A stretch of DNA of 64,000 nucleotides from Aquilaria yunnanensis (GCA_039654915.1 CM077596.1:52326501-52390500); one strand, 5' to 3'; counted from the stretch's first letter, positions 43,621-57,322 are shown. Numbers and translations are program-made. The notes: generated from the sequence alone by a model not told the origin.

Positions 43621-44621
43621 CCAAGATCATGAAGCAAGGAGCAGAGCCAAGTAAGATCTACTGCACTTTTGCTAGCTTGCCCAAATCAATCATAAACTCT
43701 ACAATTTGTCAAACATGTCCTTAAAACTTAAAATTGTTAACCTATTTTCACGTTTTGCCAAGCCAATCATAAAACTTATGTTTTTTAGGTAAAATGCTTA
43801 TTTAACACTTAATGCCATTATATACAGTGACTAAACTGACATAACATTAGTAACTTGGTTGAAAATTTATCAAAGCTTAGTGATCACTTTGCAATACCCA
43901 TATTGTAATTCCTGAAAAAATTGAGACTATTGTTATTTTTCCAAATTTTGGAATGAATTAATTCAAAGTTCTATGGATTAGAATGAACATTCTCCTTTGC
44001 TTTATAGAAATTTGAATTCGACCATCTCTGTTAAAACAAATTTTCTGCTACCCATCAGCAATAGACTACAGGGGCTTTGATAAGCTTTTAGTATTTTAAA
44101 GAACGTAGATCCACTCACTTCATTAGGTTCCATATTACTTTATTCCCCAATTTGAGATAATAACTCTTAATATTTTAGAAATTACAATTTGGTCCTTATA
44201 ATTTTTAGAAATACATTTCAGTCCCTAATTTTTTTTTTAAAAAAACTACAAGGTGACTCCTACACATTTATTAAATTTTCAAGTAAGTTACTAAAGTTTG
44301 AAAGGTGTTATTTTAGCCACTAGAGATAACAGGTTAAGTTCCACATAAGCATTTTCAGTAAAAATGATTTTTGGATTGACTTAGCAAAACGTGAAATGGT
44401 GGAACTTTTAGAACTAATGAAGTTAATGATTTTAAGTTTTATGACTTGTTTGAAAAACTCAAGGAGCTTTAGGACTGATTTGGTAAAAAAAAATTATTTA
44501 AGACTTGAAGTGTACTTATCCTGGTTAGAAATGTATGAGTTGTTGGGAAAGACCGTCTAGAAAGATCATAAAAATGAAAAGCTTTTTAACTGATTCTCAT
44601 AGTACGATTGTGCTAGGCAAA
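43621..44621. other. no gene seen
   Basis: AT-rich sequence with low-complexity TTAGAAATTACAATTTGGTCC and CAGTCCCTAATTTTT-type text near 44,190-44,300, common in plant MITE-like DNA. No ORF is supported. Confidence 0.45.
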
Positions 44622-44630
44622 AAATAATAA

Positions 44631-44954
44631 GGGTAAATTGCACTTGTCATTCTTAAATTATACCCAATGTTGCTTAATCGTCTTGAAACTATCAAATATT
44701 ATTTAATGGTCTTTAAACTATATCCAAAGTTGCTTAATCATCCTGTCATCCATCACAATCGTTAAGAATGAATGAAAAAATGACGTGGCTGCTGATGTAG
44801 CATCATTTTTCCATTCATGCTTAATGGTGCGGTGGATAGCAGGACGATATAGCAATAATTAAATAGTTTGAGAACGATTGGTGCAACGCTTAATAGCTTC
44901 AGAACGATTAAGCAGCATGGGATATAGTTTAGGGATGACTTATGACATCTACCC
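44631..44954. mobile_element. foldback/MITE element with 9-bp target duplication
   Basis: A 324-bp element whose halves are inverted copies: GGGTAAATTGCACTTGTCAT...TTGCTTAATCG at the left, and the complement of CGATTAAGCAGCATGGGATA...ATCTACCC at the right. It is flanked on both sides by AAATAATAA (44,622-44,630 and 44,955-44,963). A 9-bp duplication fits Mutator-type mobilisation. No coding capacity. Confidence 0.85.
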
Positions 44955-44963
44955 AAATAATAA

Positions 44964-47059
44964 ACCACATTACCTCTATCAAAGAATAATTGTCCTTTTT
45001 ACTATGCAAGTCTTGCTCATAATTTTACTTCAATTATATTTCCTATACTATTTTTATAAAACCAAAAATATTTATAACTATACATGATCCTTTGACATGG
45101 AACAATGAACCATGCAATTAAACTATTACAAATCTGTTTTTCACTTGATGTTTCAAAAGCTATCTAGTAAACAATTCAAGTAGTGAAGATGCATCCCGGC
45201 AAACTTTATTGTTAATGATTCAAAAGCTATGAAATGCATGAGTTAAATACACCTTTTTAGATGTTAAAGCAATAAAGATCGATAATATGCAGATTTTAGC
45301 TCAAATACATGGAGATTCCTGCTTAGATTGGAGTGGGAACTCTTTTACAACATGAATTTTTATTTAGATTTGATTTTTCTTCCAATTTTACTTTAGTTTT
45401 GGGATTTTTGTAAATATGTTAGATCTGTTATTTCTATTAATATTATGAACCATTATGGATAATTTGATGCTTGTAAATACATAACTCATTAATTATTTCC
45501 ATGATTTATCAGCTTTTTTTAGCTTGTGTTTGAATGTGTTCTTCATTTATTAACCACTTGCGTTAAACGACTTACTAGACTTAGGAAAAAATGTGATAAA
45601 GACTTCTTAGGTTCGAAGAAGGCTAATAGAATGTGTGGGTAATGGGTACAATTGAGAGAACCTATTATTCCTATAAGGCTATAGATGAGAACTTGAGGTT
45701 AAGAGTTCCTAAGACAATCGGTTAGAATGAGAATATCTAACAGGGATAATGAGCTAATTGACCTACCTTGAGAGAAGGGAGTTGATAATTTAGAGTTTTC
45801 CACCTACAATTATAAAAAAAATATCATTACGGCTAGGTAGATACTTGTGCCCAATCTATGTCTATCTAGTAACCTATTTGGATAACACTCTTTAAAAACC
45901 TTGTAAATATGTGTTTATGATGGTTTATTATGTCTATTTAGTTTGGTTGTTGGGTGATCCATAATTTTGGTAGTTTAGCCTATTATTTCTTGTCTCCATT
46001 ATCAGTTTACTCTAGTTAAAGTTGAGGTCAATACACTTTGGTACTTGATAGAATTCTTTTCATACAATTCTTTGTGTAGTCGATACCTAACTCACCACTA
46101 GTACAGTTCACACTGTATACATGTCGGTGAGAATAAAATTAAGGTTGAAAGGGGTTTTTTTTTTCTTTCTAAAAGTGGTCAAATTACTTTGAAAGTCCTT
46201 TTAACTTTTTGAATTTAAGCCATTTTTACCATAACTTTGTGTAAAAGTGTCTAATTAAGATAATTATACCCACATAAAGCTAAGAGCAAGGACTAAAATT
46301 CTTGTAACTGCTCTAGAGCAAAAAAATGTAAGGATGAAATAAAAAAATTAGGTTGCAAGTTGAGACTCTGCTCATCCTTATGTTTCTTCCTTCCTAGAAA
46401 TTAGCCTTTTATTCCCATTATGCTTCACTTCATTTATATAGGTTCGGTAGAGATCAAATTATAATTTTGAATTAGGTGGTGCTATTTTTTTTTTCCTAAA
46501 TCAGCAAGGAAAATGTAGCTGAAGTAAGATACGACAAAACTTGAAGAACAAGTTGAGACTAATGAATACGTAGTGATTTATTTCTTCATTGAATATAACT
46601 AGGTTTGGGTATTGCCTAAATGTGAAGTGGTAATTAAAAATGGTTTGCTTTTAGTAAGAGGAAGATAATAAGTTCTATAAGAAAGCATTATGTGACGTGC
46701 AAGAGTATATGAGAGACCTTTATACTTTCATTATTTTTGTATTCGCGTAATCTCCGATCCTTAATAATGAATTGGTGTGTTGGTTTTGTGAGTACTTGTG
46801 TTTCCACTGTGTGTGTAGTACAATATATCAAAGTGTGTTGGATTGGCGCAAGCGTAGTGTTGGTCTTACCAAGTGATCACTGACAAAGTCAAAATTTATG
46901 ATCATTTCTCAAAAAATTAGTGAAAAGTTTTAAATTTATGCTAGACTTGCCTCTGTTTGTTTCCCATTCAAAACTCATTAAAAAACATTATTTTCAATTT
47001 TGTTGTTTTTTGTCAAAAATGAATATGGTTTGAAAGCTAATATTTGGTTTTGATTCACA
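44964..47059. other. no gene seen; AT-rich
   Basis: No supported coding region. The part 45,600-46,120 reads like non-coding retroelement flank but has no identifiable LTR boundary, primer site or repeat partner in this window. Confidence 0.4.
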
Positions 47060-49265
47060 TTGAGTACATATAATAATGAACTATGCTCATACAGTTTGCT
47101 ACTCGGTCTTGGTAAATGGTACCCCATTTGATATCTTTTATCCTTCTTGATGCATCCTACAAGGGGACCCAATCTCCCCTTATCTATTTTTTATCTATGT
47201 TGAAGGATTTTCATCTCTCTTTCATCAAGCATCTAGATATAGGTTAATACATGGGATCTTGGTTGGAGTGACCAGTCCTCACATATTGCATCTTTTATTT
47301 GTTGACAATTCACTTTTTTTCACTCATGCTGATGATGATGAAGCATGGTTCGTTTCAACTCTTTTGGAGTAACATCAATGAGTATTAGCCCAACTTGTAA
47401 ATCTCTCAAAGTCATCCATCTTTTTCAGTACTATTGTTCCTAAAGCATAACGAGTAAGATTGAAACAAGTTGTTGGCATTATAAAGGATCTAGAGGACAA
47501 AAAATATTTGGGAAACGAAATCATTCTGGGTCATAAATGCGACTAGTACTTTGAATATTTATGTGATAAGGTTTGCAATATATTGAAATTATGGAAACCT
47601 AGATTACTTTCCCAAGCAGGCAAGGAAGTACTTCTCAAATCTATTCTTCAAGCAATCTTCTCATTTGTTATAAGTTGTCTTCCTGTCCCTAAGACAGTTG
47701 TTAGGAAATTTCATTCACTTATGGCAAACCTTTTTTGGAGCCATTACTCTAATCATAGATCTGTTAATTAGTGCACCTAAACGAGCATGAGCTGATTGAA
47801 TATGAATGGAGGTTTAGGGTTCAGAGATTTGGAAGCCTTTAATGTAGCTTTCCTCACCAAACAAAGTTGACATTTGTTGAAGAATCCAACTTCCTTAATC
47901 TCTTAAGTTATGAAAGGGAGATTTCATCCATATTTGACTTTATTGGATAATAAAGATTCTCCTAGTTGATCTCATGTTTTGCAGGTTATTCTGGTATGAT
48001 GCAAACTCTTATAAATGGGAAGATTTTGGCAAGTTGGAGATGGAATCTTACTTAATATATAGAAAGATAGATGGGTTTCTTTAGCACCTACTTTTCTTAC
48101 TGTTTACAGTTCCAATACCAGAAATGAAAAATTGGAAGGTTGTTGATCTTTTATTCCATGATGGAAGTGGATGAAACCTTAGGCTCCTGATATTTATTTT
48201 TCACCTGATTGATGTCTCTCATATTATACAAATTTCAATCAGCTATCAACCAACTTCAGATGTATTCACTTAGGGTGGTGAAACAAAGGGGGAGTGCATT
48301 ATACGTTTGGGTTACCATTTGTAGCATAGCTTCTTACATTTGGATTCAGGTGCTTCACAACAAGAACAATCCTAATGGAAGCCTTTTTTGCAATTAAAAT
48401 TACCACAAAAGTTAAAAAAAATTTGGTGGTAAGTGATTTCTAACTCTCTTCCCACTCAAGTTAACTTGTGGCGGTGTCACATCATCACCAATAAAATATG
48501 CCCCATTTATGGTGATGAACCTAAATCGACTGAACACATATTGTTCTACTCAGTCACTCAAAAACTTCTTCACCAGTTTGCCTTATATAGGCTCTAGAGT
48601 AGTATTCCCCATTTATGGGATATATTTCGAACGACTCATGAAGTGTTGCGGGAAAGTGAATGGCAAAGTTTCCTTGCAATAGGCTAGTTTGGTTGGCACA
48701 GCTGAAACTTGTATGTATTTGATGTAATCTGCCCTATACCAAAGGCTTTAACCTATCAGGTATGAAATTGGCTTTACATAGAAGCTAATGTGATGCACCA
48801 ACGTACTCCTTCACCTTGGGTACATTGCCGATCTTTTTGCATCTCTCAATTCAACAGGTCTTGGTGTGGTGGCAAGAGATTCTCATTTTTTTGTCCTTCT
48901 TGCAATCTCTTACATAGGCCCATATGTCCATGATATTGCTTATGCTAAGACTTTTACTATTTGGAAAGGAATACTTGAAGGTCGAGCACGAAGATGGCAA
49001 AATATTGTTATCAAATCAAATTATCAGGTGGCAATAGCTGCTCTCTTGCATTACTCACGGCTAACTTTATATGCATATGGAGTTGTGCACAATGATATTG
49101 TGATTGATTCGGTGTTTTAAGTCTTGTCAGTTTGTTTATGTCCTTCATTCTACAAACGTTGTGGCACATTTTCTTGTGGTTATGTCCAAGGAATTCTTAG
49201 GTTGGGTGGAATGGGGCTTACCTTATCCTGTCTTGCTGGCTGAGGCTCTATTGGCAGATTCTTAA
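47060..49265 (+). pseudogene. L1-type LINE remnant (RT and RNase H)
   Basis: Broken reading frames give YSVLVNGTPF and QGDPISPYLF (RT), then LLFVDNSLFF where the F-A-D-D catalytic block has become FVDN. WKPRLLSQAGKEVLLKS follows at 47,583-47,660. A short RNase H domain follows near 48,866-49,120 (VARDSHFFVLLA, YAKTFTIWKGI). Several stops and frameshifts show it is dead. The 5' part (ORF1 and endonuclease) is absent, as expected for 5'-truncated LINEs. Confidence 0.8.
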
Positions 49266-50051
49266 TGATATATGATCCTTCTTTAAAAAAAAATTAATTT
49301 TTTTTTCATAGCCAACTAAGGAAAAAAGAAAATTTAATAAAAAATATTTGATTTTCTAAAAAAATATTTTAAAACAACTTTTGGGCTTTTTAGACATTTT
49401 CAATTGGTATAAAACTAAAGAATTGAAAAAACTGAAAATAATGGATTAAAAAACTCATTATTTAATGAGAAAATAAAAAAAAAAAACATCCTTTATATTT
49501 GCCCTATCCTATATTTACACCCCTATTTTGGAATATCTAGACTTTCTCCTGAAGTATTAACTCCGTCACTCTACCCATTAACATTAATTTCTTTGATTGC
49601 CCTTCAAGTTTCAATATTGTGCATATTAACCAAACGTATTTTTTTTCTTTTTATATTTCTAGCTACTCAATAATTTAAACTCCTAAATAGTTACTAGTAT
49701 AATTTAGCTCTCGTCAATGTTTCTATTATTTCCAAATTCTTCAAAATATAATTATTTATGTATTTTTAACAATTTATATTTATCATATTGTTTAGTATGT
49801 TTAATATATCTTTATTATATGTTTTTTGCTCCCATTTAAGTTATTTCTTTGTTCTTCTTCTTTTTTTTTTTTTTTGTTTCTTGTTTATCGTTTTGTCTTC
49901 TTCATTCCTCTCTCCCTCTCTTCTTATTTATCTCCTTTTTCTTTCTTAGTTCTGCTCTTTTTATGTTATAATTCATATTATCTATTACATTATCGCAATT
50001 ATCAACATTTGAGAAGATAAACTGTAAATATTTAAAGAAAACAATGACTAG
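49266..50051. other. no gene seen; AT- and T-rich
   Basis: Low-complexity A- and T-runs, including a long T/C stretch at 49,848-49,945. The open stretches are compositional. Confidence 0.5.
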
Positions 50052-50197
50052 AGGCCCTAGCTGCACGTTCTCCGCTCTTGTCTCCAGACTCCAGAGGTCG
50101 TGGCAGTTTGGTGAATGTAAATGCTTCCTCTCCTACGCTTCTTTCCGCACCGTCATCACCATTCTCTTTGCCTCAACTGCCAGCATTCACATTGATT
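50052..50197 (+). other. orphan exon-like block of unknown identity
   Basis: A GC-balanced block of about 146 bp in AT-rich surroundings. One frame is open with ordinary codons and reads EALAARSPLLSPDSRGRGSL and continues NVNASSPTLLSAPSSPFSLP. It is flanked by an acceptor-like ACTAG and a donor-like GTAATC. It looks like a single exon of a host gene, perhaps captured or left from a deleted gene. I do not recognise the family. Confidence 0.4.
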
Positions 50198-52804
50198 GTA
50201 ATCAAACATATTTAATTTTTTCATTTGACGGGTTATGAAATTAGTTCCAATTAATGCCGGAATACATTGTTATATATTGAATATTTTATGAAGCATTTGT
50301 TCACACCTTTTATCGCATATATGCTTTCTGAAAGTAACCTCTTAGCAAAGAAAGATGAATTTTCATACAGCTTAGTCATGAAATGAGCATACAAAATTCT
50401 TTTTTCTTTTTTTATTAAAAAAAAAAAGAAAAAAAGTTCTTTCTTACTTGGTTTTTAAAATTATTCTTCATTAGAAAATTGAGTATGTTTGTATCAATGA
50501 TTGCTATTGTTTATAGGTGTAAAACAAATGTTCATACTAATTGAATGTTTATCTGAAAACGATGTAAAATTATGTAAAATTATATTTTCGATCTCTCTTT
50601 AGTTTGGAACTGGAGACCATAGACAACCTGCGCCATTAATATCTTTGGTTGAACACCACTTAGTTCGACGTGGATTTTATGAAGATCCCCCCTTAATATT
50701 TTCGCATTCAATTCAATGCTTTGCGACCGAGATGTCTTCCCATCTTTTTTTTTTTTTTTTTGCTTTCTTTTAACAAAAGATGATGTATTCCAATTAAAGT
50801 GTGAGTCAAATGATATCTTCCAACTCAATGATGACATAAAACTTTAATAACAATAGAAACATAAAACTGGCCACAAAATACTACTAGTTCTTGCGACACT
50901 AAAAGAAGGGAAGAGAATCGGGTCAAGCCGAACCTTCCAGTTAAGGCAGAATAAATTTGAGGTACAGAATTCATAAATAATTGGAACAAAACCCAGGGCA
51001 AAATGACAATAACTAAAAAATGCCGAAACCAAACAAACATCAGAAACTTGAATAAGAGACATAAATAAGATTATCTATGAAATAAAAATACAACTAATAA
51101 AACTTAAAAAAAAAATAAAGATTGACGTTATTCTATATAATCGCCTTTATATTTATTGCCAAATTTCAAGATACTCCAGTAGGGTCAAGATTCTAATGAA
51201 TCTAATAGAAAAACTTAGATCCATTACTACCCGCCTTCAATTGAAAATTTATCCTATGAGAGTCTCAAATCACTTTGAAACATCAAAATTTGAAGAATAT
51301 TGCATCTACCATAAAATCTGATAGATAACGTCAGATAAAGTCAATCAAATAATATAATAAATGAAAGAAAACCAGTCAGATGATAGTGAAGGAGGCGGTA
51401 GAGAACTAGGTTTGGGGAGAGAGAGTTAGTTTTATTGGGAAATTAGATTTCTTCCCAGCTTAATTCGTAGCAAAAGGTTGTAATAAATAATAATGAAAGT
51501 ATGAATCTATATATATTTTGACATGTAAAAGTTTTGGTTTCTCAATAGAATCACTCATTAATTTGTTTGTGTAAATCTTTTTTTTTTCTTGTGTAAGTCA
51601 GTCTCACATGTGACAGGACTCCTGCCAAAAATATAAAAGGATGTAAATATCATAGTACTTACAAAAAGAAGAATTGATAAACAATCAAGATTTGACTAAT
51701 ACTATGTAAATGTTACCAATGGTCAAACATTTAGTATGATAATGCATATTTAGTATTATTATAAAAAGGGATAATCAATCTAGAACATATTCATACAATA
51801 AAAAAACAATTCATAAAATAAAAATAACAAATTCATAGGATAAAAAAAATTACCTTAATTATAGATATTAAACTAAATAGAAACTAAATATTTAACACAT
51901 GATATGTATAATTACTTTCAATTAGAATTGAATTGTTCAGCCTACCTAATGGTACAAAAATTTCCTATACTTTTGTGATTCTAATTTTCTATTTCTGAAT
52001 GAAACAAAATAAAAATAGTTAAATTCAACTTTCTCATTCATCAGTTATTTTTAATTCAATTCAATTTAAAAGAAATGATTTCTTTTTAAATCATCTATTT
52101 GAATCTCGAGATATATGAATTTCTCTATCTTATTATAATCAAATACAGTTCACTGGTCAAACTTTGTTCAACAAAAATAGGGAAAACTTTTCTTTTCAAT
52201 TCAATATTTATTATATTGATTTTTTTAGAAATCCTTTGTCAGTACTTGAATTAAAGAGCTATGATATTATTGAATCTATTGTACCAATTTATTTGAAGAT
52301 ACAACGTAAGGCGGATCTAAAAAGATTTGTTTTTTTTTTAATTTATTTTTGTTATCTAGAATTGAGAATATTCCACAAATTTGTCATCATAAAAAGGACA
52401 TATTCACATTATCTGAATCGCTTCTTAAAAATTACTATTTTGAAAAACAAATTTACAACATGCAAATAAAACAACATAAAAAAAATTTAACATCATAAAA
52501 AAACATATTCACATCACCCAAGCCCCTTCTTAAAATTACTATTTCAAAAGAACAAGTTCACAACACACAAAGAATAACATAAAAGGAATTGTCAACTTCT
52601 ATTTCTATCTTTTCTTATTTAGAATGTTGAGCTTAGAGAGTTGTAGTCGAAAACAGACATCAATAAGTTAAACAAGTCCTACTTTAGCAATGAATTGTGG
52701 GAGGTGAAAAACACTTTCAACGCCTATATCAACATTTTTTCTAAGCTGGACTGTTGATAATTAGTTGCATTGCTTCATGGACTTCTTTTGTAGAGCATCT
52801 TGAC
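50198..52804. other. no gene seen; AT-rich
   Basis: No supported coding region. A 101-codon open stretch at 52,164-52,469 is very rich in Phe/Ile/Lys, has no recognisable motif and looks compositional. The stretch 50,600-51,060 has minus-strand open pieces without family features. Confidence 0.45.
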
Positions 52805-53135
52805 GTAAAATAGGAGACAATTTGTTTCAACTAAATCTAAAATAGCTTATTTTTATTTTTATATCTTTTTTACTCAAAACTAATTTTATTTAAAAGCTAA
52901 TATTATGTAGGTGTAATAATCCACTGAAAATATAATTTTTATGAATTTTTCTAACTTTAGGCATTAAAAAAATTAAGAAAAATTTAATAACATCATGAAA
53001 ATTTACTTTCAAATGAATTATTATACTTACATAATATTAACTTTCAAATGAAATTGTTTTGAGGCAAAACATATGTAAAAATAAAAATAAGTTATTTTGA
53101 ATTAAGTTAATTTAAGTTAAAACGAATTGACTCTA
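52805..53135. mobile_element. long inverted-repeat (foldback) element
   Basis: Arms of roughly 130 bp are imperfect inverted copies. The left arm has TCTAAAATAGCTTATTTTTA, CTCAAAACTAATTTTATTT and TATTATGTAGGTGTAATAAT. The complement of the right arm gives TTCAAAATAACTTATTTTTA, CTCAAAACAATTTCATTT and TATTATGTAAGTATAATAAT. The centre is near 52,970. The outer limits and target duplication are uncertain. Confidence 0.65.
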
Positions 53136-53827
53136 TGTTTGTAACAAATTATGACAAACAAAAGTGTTAATTGGTAAGTTCAGCCAAAGAGCAAACAACT
53201 ATTAATAAACGAACAACTAATTTTTACTATATATAAAAATGTATAGAGTTATTTACTGTTTATTGAACAATAACTAAAATGACACTGTTTGGGACTGGAC
53301 TAGAAATTTTAGAATTCGCTAAACTCCTAGGCAAACTAGGCAGTTCCGAAATCTTAATTTCCAATTTTACTGGTATTTTATTTTATACCCCACATTTCGG
53401 AGAGTTACGTTGCTTGTGGTTAACTGCTCGTTTGTCTCCAAAGCTCATTGCTTGGCACTAGGGCTCTGAGGTTGACTGTGTAATTTACTTTCTTTCCGGC
53501 TACATAAAAAATAATAGCATGTTAGTAAAAATTGCTGCTCTAATGTCCTGTCTGAATATAATCTTACATATTATGTCTTATTTTTGCACAAACCTATCCT
53601 TTTAACATGTCCATTTTCCATATTAATCCTGCAACAGTGCGCGCGCTCTAGTAACTAGTAAATAACTATCAATAAAAAAAATAACTAATTTATCTAAAAG
53701 GATAAGTAAGAATTGATAAAAGAAAAGAAAGTTGACCCAAAACAAATAACTATTAAGAAAAAAATAACTAGTTTAACTAAGAAGGAACTGATAAAGAACA
53801 AAGAGCTACTCATTAAAGAATAACTAA
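53136..53827. other. no gene seen
   Basis: AT-rich. A 60-codon open stretch at 53,279-53,461 has ordinary composition but no recognised motif. Repeated AATAACTATTAA-type text occurs on both sides of it (53,190-53,270 and 53,655-53,775). Confidence 0.4.
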
Positions 53828-54180
53828 TCTACTATTATATATGAAAGCAAGTAGTTTGACCTATTTGTCTTTTCATAATTTGAAAAAATGCAACAATAAT
53901 TGACAAAGCAACACGTGTAACTTCAAATGAACTACAAAACGACACCTGGTAATTTCCAATTTTACCCCCTACTAAATGACATGGTAGATTATAATTAGAC
54001 CTCAATTTAACGCAAACTAATATATACAGGTTTTTAAAAAAATATTGTGTTTTACATCAAATTGACACCTGTTCTACTCACAGTTACGAAAGATTTTTTT
54101 TATTTGGAGTTTATCCCACGTTCCTATCACGATTTTTTGAGTTCAAATTGCAACGGTCCATTTGCGCAATTATCTCCACA

Positions 54181-54320
54181 CTTCCACTACACTATCCCTC
54201 TCCTCCACTATTGTTACCCATTATTTATTTACAGTTACAATCAATCACTACTTCCACTACACTATTCTTCTCCTCCACTATTGATACCCATTATTTATTT
54301 ACAGTTACAATCAATCACTA
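54181..54320. repeat. 70-bp tandem duplication
   Basis: Two adjacent, almost identical copies begin CTTCCACTACACTAT and end CAGTTACAATCAATCACTA; the second starts at 54,251. It lies ahead of the coiled-coil ORF. Confidence 0.92.
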
Positions 54321-55111
54321 TAAAAAAATGAGTCACTACATTTTCTACTTTACACGCAACCAAAGTTAGTCCACACATTCTCCTACGCAAGTTCGCCATT
54401 CTGCTTCTTCCTCTAGTTACTGCTACCTTTCGTCCTCCATTTGTTCAGCCTGTGAAGGTACACAGTAGTGGACACCATGTCATTTCAATAACAAAATTTT
54501 ATACAGCATGTGTTACTTCATTCCCGTAATTTTAATTTTGGTTATTTGACTTACACTTTATATATTTTTTTTTCAAAGGGATTTTATCAACAGCAGTAGA
54601 CAATTTCTGATATCAATTATTGGCATAAAAGAGAGTTAGTCTACTAATTCCTATAGGTACACATGTTGGTCATATTAAACCATCAGATCCAGTTATCATA
54701 CTACATTGGACTCACTATCAGGTATTGGTTATTCTCAACAGACAAGAGCACGCATCAGAAGACTACCCATTTTAAAGAGATACACGCAACAGGAAACAGG
54801 TTCACATTTTATAACATTCATTCCATCTGCTATGTGTGTTTTGTGTGTTTACAGTTCGTTCCTCCTGTTTGTGTTTCTAATAATTACCTTAAAATCCTAA
54901 CTCTTTAATCTCCTAACTATGTTCAGAAAGTGCAATGTGGTGGTACTTCTATCTCCAAGAAATAGTTCAATTTTTTTAACATTATCAAACCATGCAGAGA
55001 CTCAAATGTGTGCCAAATGTTTTAAGAAAAAAGTTATATCCCCTTGATTATTTTTCTAAAGATCTAGACAGTAAAATATTTGTTTAAAATCTCCATCCAA
55101 CTTATTTTACT

Positions 55112-55602
55112 ATGCTACTTCATTTTCTAGTTTTAGTGGATGTCATCGAGGTCGTGTCCATCCCTTTCGTTGAAAGCCTCGAACACATTTGTGACATGCT
55201 TAAAAAAGTTAAGCCTGCTTACTCTAATTCCCTTCAAGGAGGCAAGTTTGGGGTGAATGTCCATATTCAGCTTGGATTAACAGAAGGAGAAACTAATTTT
55301 GTCAAAGTTGACAGCCGACTATCTATGAACCTCGGGTATGCTAAGGAGTCAGCAGCAGAGACTGCTATACATAGGATTAAGCTGTTTCATGGTTTTTTCA
55401 TCCATGATGTAAATTTTGATGGTAATGTTAGACTGAGGAAGGTGGTGACAGAGAAGGAACAGGAGAACAATGCCCTAAAATACCAGTTAGAGATAATTCA
55501 AACCACATTTGCAGCTATGAATAATGTTTCATAGAGCAAGTTAATCTTCTGCAAGCCAAGATTGCAAATCTTAAGGCTCAATTGGCTGCAGTTCAGCCTT
55601 GA
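55112..55602 (+). pseudogene. unrecognised protein fragment with C-terminal coiled coil
   Basis: A 140-codon ORF ends at 55,534. In its last third the pattern KESAAETAIHRIKLF faintly resembles the helix of double-stranded-RNA-binding domains, and VTEKEQENNALKYQLEI starts a coiled coil. The coiled coil continues in another frame as EQVNLLQAKIANLKAQLAAV up to 55,602, so there is a frame change or a missed intron near 55,525. Upstream exons may exist between 54,400 and 55,100 but I cannot define them. It lies within the probable Helitron and could be captured host DNA. Confidence 0.4.
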
Positions 55603-57322
55603 AACCTAGAGAGTATCGAGACTAACCCTTCCGAGGCCAGTAGTTGAGACTTTTCATTCCTCTTTTAAGAACATTCATATTAAGTTATCTTTTATTTGGG
55701 CTAAAGTTGTATTAACATATGGTAATTGTATGCAGTTTGCTTTTATTAAAGTACAAATATTATTTTCCGTCATAATTATTTCTTTTATACATTTTCTTAA
55801 ACTAAGTAGTCCTCACATTGCCTTTCCCTTACTCATCGCTTAAGCTTCTTAGGTGATTATCCCATAATTATACACCTGGATATTAGTTTATGACAGCAAA
55901 CAATCAAAGGATGCCAGATATGTTTACCGCAGTAACCATAGAGTACACGCATTAAATGTATTACCTACTAGAACTCCTTACTTCCGTTTAAAAACAAAAT
56001 AAAAAAAAAAGTTAAAGGCCTTACCTTGCATTCCTTCATTCCCACTTAAGAGAACTCCTCTCCCCTGCTCCTCCTTGCATTCCTTCATTCCCACTTAAGA
56101 GAACTCCTCTCCCCTGCTCCTCCTTCCTACTGAATTCTTCTATTTCCCTCACATTAAACAAGAAAAACATAAAAAAAATGCTAGTTACTTGAATGTAATC
56201 CCATAGGATGTATGAATTTAGGAGAAACAGGTTAAAAAAAAATTGAAGGGTACCTTTACAAAAGAAGGACCGCCACAGAGGGCGGTGTGTGGTGAGTACG
56301 CGCCCATTCTTGTCCTGCTGAACGGCCGCATGTCTGTGTATCCTTTTGGCAGGAGATCGTCAAACTTCCTCCTCCATTTTTTTAAAACTGAGAAGCAACT
56401 AAACCCACAAAAAAAAAAGTAATTTTTTTTCCCCTGAATTTAAAAAATCTTAAGACCACCAGATTCCTCTTTTCATGACCTTTACCTTTGTCTTAAACTA
56501 TTTCTTACAAAATGCAACATTTTTTGGTAGATCAGGGTAGACAAAAAAATTTTCAAAACAAAAATAGACGCCAGATGTAGAGAAATCCCTTTAGAATTTG
56601 ACATTTGTGCTTTGAAGAAAAGTGTAGAGGAGGCGAAGACGAAGAGGAAAATGTTTATGAAAATTGAATCTACAAAAAAAAAAAAAAATTAATCGGCACC
56701 GCTGCCGGAAAATTCATATCAACGGCGGCATTATTCTGGAAAATCCCCCCAAGTAACGGCACCATAAAAAATGTTGTCGCGACGACCATTTTAAAATCTA
56801 CCATCAACGCCACTGGAAATTTCATCTGGACGGTGGCGCCGGCGCTTGAAACCCAGAAAATGTTTCCCTATTCTAGAGAGAAGTTAGAGCATAGGTAAGT
56901 CTTAGAGAGAGAAAGAGAGGGTAGTGAAATGAAGAGATACCAAAAATTTTGGTATTTATTAATTTTCTGGCAAAGAAATTACACTGCTTCGTCCTTCACC
57001 TTTCAGCGGCTTGTCAATTTTGCCCCTAACTTCCGAAGCGCCTTTCATTTTCACCCCAAACTTTAAATCTTACATTTTTTACTGTCACAGTTTTAACATG
57101 GATGTCTTTTAGTTTTAAATAAATTATGGAATATTGCATAAACTACATTTTAAAAATACTATACCTTTTACTCAAATGCCACATTTTTTTGTTACACAAA
57201 TTAAGGAAAAAACCTATCAATAATGGAGCATAGAATTATATGCACTTTTCCCTTGTTTACGATACCGTGCATCCTGTTTTCAAATATACCCAAATTTGGC
57301 TTTTTTTCATGGCATTCACATG
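55603..57322. other. no gene seen; 49-bp tandem duplication and a GC-rich patch
   Basis: Two adjacent 49-bp copies of CCTTGCATTCCTTCATTCCC plus ACTTAAGAGAACTCCTCTCC lie at 56,024-56,121. A GC-richer patch at 56,690-56,850 (GGCACCGCTGCCGG, GGTGGCGCCGGCGC) has no clear ORF; it could be a leader of an unrecognised gene. Confidence 0.6.

Noticed and set aside
45600..46130. Possible solo LTR
   Set aside because: No TG/CA boundaries, target duplication or second copy could be found in the window.
49826..50020. Small Phe/Leu-rich ORF that could be a membrane peptide
   Set aside because: It lies on a T/C-rich low-complexity run.
52164..52469. 101-codon ORF rich in Phe/Ile/Lys, possibly of organellar origin
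   Set aside because: I could not match it to any organelle gene, and the composition explains the open frame.
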